Assembly (NCBI GenBank): GCA_902772605.1
Contig: CACYBG010000305.1
Coordinates: 1 to 5,257 of the forward strand
Direction of reading: 5' to 3'
Length of the DNA stretch: 5,257 bases
Source: an uncultured Spirochaetaceae bacterium
GTDB taxonomy: Bacteria; Spirochaetota; Spirochaetia; Treponematales; Treponemataceae
Shown here piece by piece: positions 5,210 through 5,257 of the stretch (the stretch's first letter is position 1; the number at the start of each line of letters is the position of its first letter). The position numbers and the translations under genes were made by a program. The notes beneath the pieces were generated by a model. The model had not been told where the DNA came from, searched no databases, and worked only from the letters and a program-made list of their open reading frames with translations.

Positions 5210-5238
5210 ATTATATATCTTTTTTCATATTATTGGAA
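5210..5238 (-). promoter_or_regulatory. Candidate sigma-70-type promoter for the polyprenyl synthase operon
   Basis: The minus strand has a perfect TATAAT at 5215-5210. A weak -35 candidate, TTCCAA, sits at 5238-5233 with a 17-base spacer (3 of 6 consensus positions). Transcription would start about 7 bases after the -10, at or next to the A of the ATG at 5203. This rests mainly on the -10 hexamer in an AT-rich region, so the call is tentative. Confidence 0.45.
5211..5228 (-). CDS. Possible five-codon leader minigene (MKKDI)
   Basis: On the minus strand ATG-AAA-AAA-GAT-ATA-TAA is preceded by GGGAGG at 5239-5244 with a 10-base spacer. Its stop ends 7 bases before the polyprenyl synthase ATG, which itself has no Shine-Dalgarno sequence. 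It could deliver ribosomes to that ATG by reinitiation. It could equally be chance, since its last codons coincide with the TATAAT. If the leaderless promoter is the true one, the minigene would not be in that transcript. Confidence 0.25.
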   Translation of the reverse strand: MKKDI

Positions 5239-5241
5239 CCT

Positions 5242-5252
5242 CCCGAAACGGG
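5242..5252. repeat. Short perfect inverted repeat CCCG-AAA-CGGG
   Basis: A 4 bp stem with a 3-base spacer just upstream of the putative -35 region. It is too short and lacks a T-run on either strand, so I would not call it a terminator. It could be part of an operator, or the end of a larger structure cut by the window edge. Confidence 0.2.
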
Positions 5253-5257
5253 TAAAA

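Noticed and set aside
5231..5257. A divergent plus-strand promoter (TTGGAA at 5233-5238)
   Set aside because: The matching -10 would fall at or beyond the window edge, so it cannot be judged.

Overview
The window looks like a conserved chromosomal block from a spirochaete, most likely a Treponema-like host-associated species. This is an inference from three things: the gene set and order (polyprenyl synthase, TPR protein, RseC-like protein, pyrG, lptC, lptA, then a probable lptB), the relaxed serine-rich lipobox on LptC, and the mid-range base composition judged by eye. Every supported gene lies on the minus strand, so transcription runs from the right edge to the left edge. I see no tRNA, rRNA, CRISPR array, insertion sequence or prophage. 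No stretch longer than about 110 bases lacks a gene.

Layout in the direction of transcription. The right edge (5204-5257) is a short upstream region with a perfect TATAAT only 6 bases before the first gene, and a five-codon minigene behind a strong GGGAGG. Next comes a trans-polyprenyl diphosphate synthase (4106-5203). A soluble TPR protein follows (3568-4113), then a small membrane protein of the SoxR-reducing/RseC type (3168-3578). These three genes overlap by 8 and 11 bases and should be translated together. After a 110-base gap holding a hairpin next to the ribosome binding site comes pyrG, CTP synthase (1453-3057). pyrG overlaps lptC by ATGA, lptC overlaps lptA by ATGA, and lptA is followed after 17 bases by a gene that runs off the left edge and is probably lptB.

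The two halves suggest an envelope-related cluster. The right half makes polyprenyl diphosphate and a membrane redox-type protein. The left half makes CTP, then the LptC and LptA periplasmic bridge and probably the LptB ATPase. CTP feeds phospholipid and sugar-nucleotide synthesis, and the Lpt proteins carry an amphipathic glycolipid to the outer membrane. Treponemes studied so far lack classical LPS but keep Lpt homologues, so the cargo is an open question.

The most striking observation is in PyrG. The glutaminase nucleophile, the cysteine of the GICLGMQ motif, is aspartate here (GIDLGMQ), while the rest of the triad (His, Glu) and the whole synthetase domain are intact. A glycine of the oxyanion-hole loop is also changed to serine. 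As read, the enzyme should not be able to hydrolyse glutamine and may depend on free ammonia. The other items worth a second look are a possible leaderless start of the polyprenyl synthase, the hairpin before pyrG, and the lipoprotein form of LptC.
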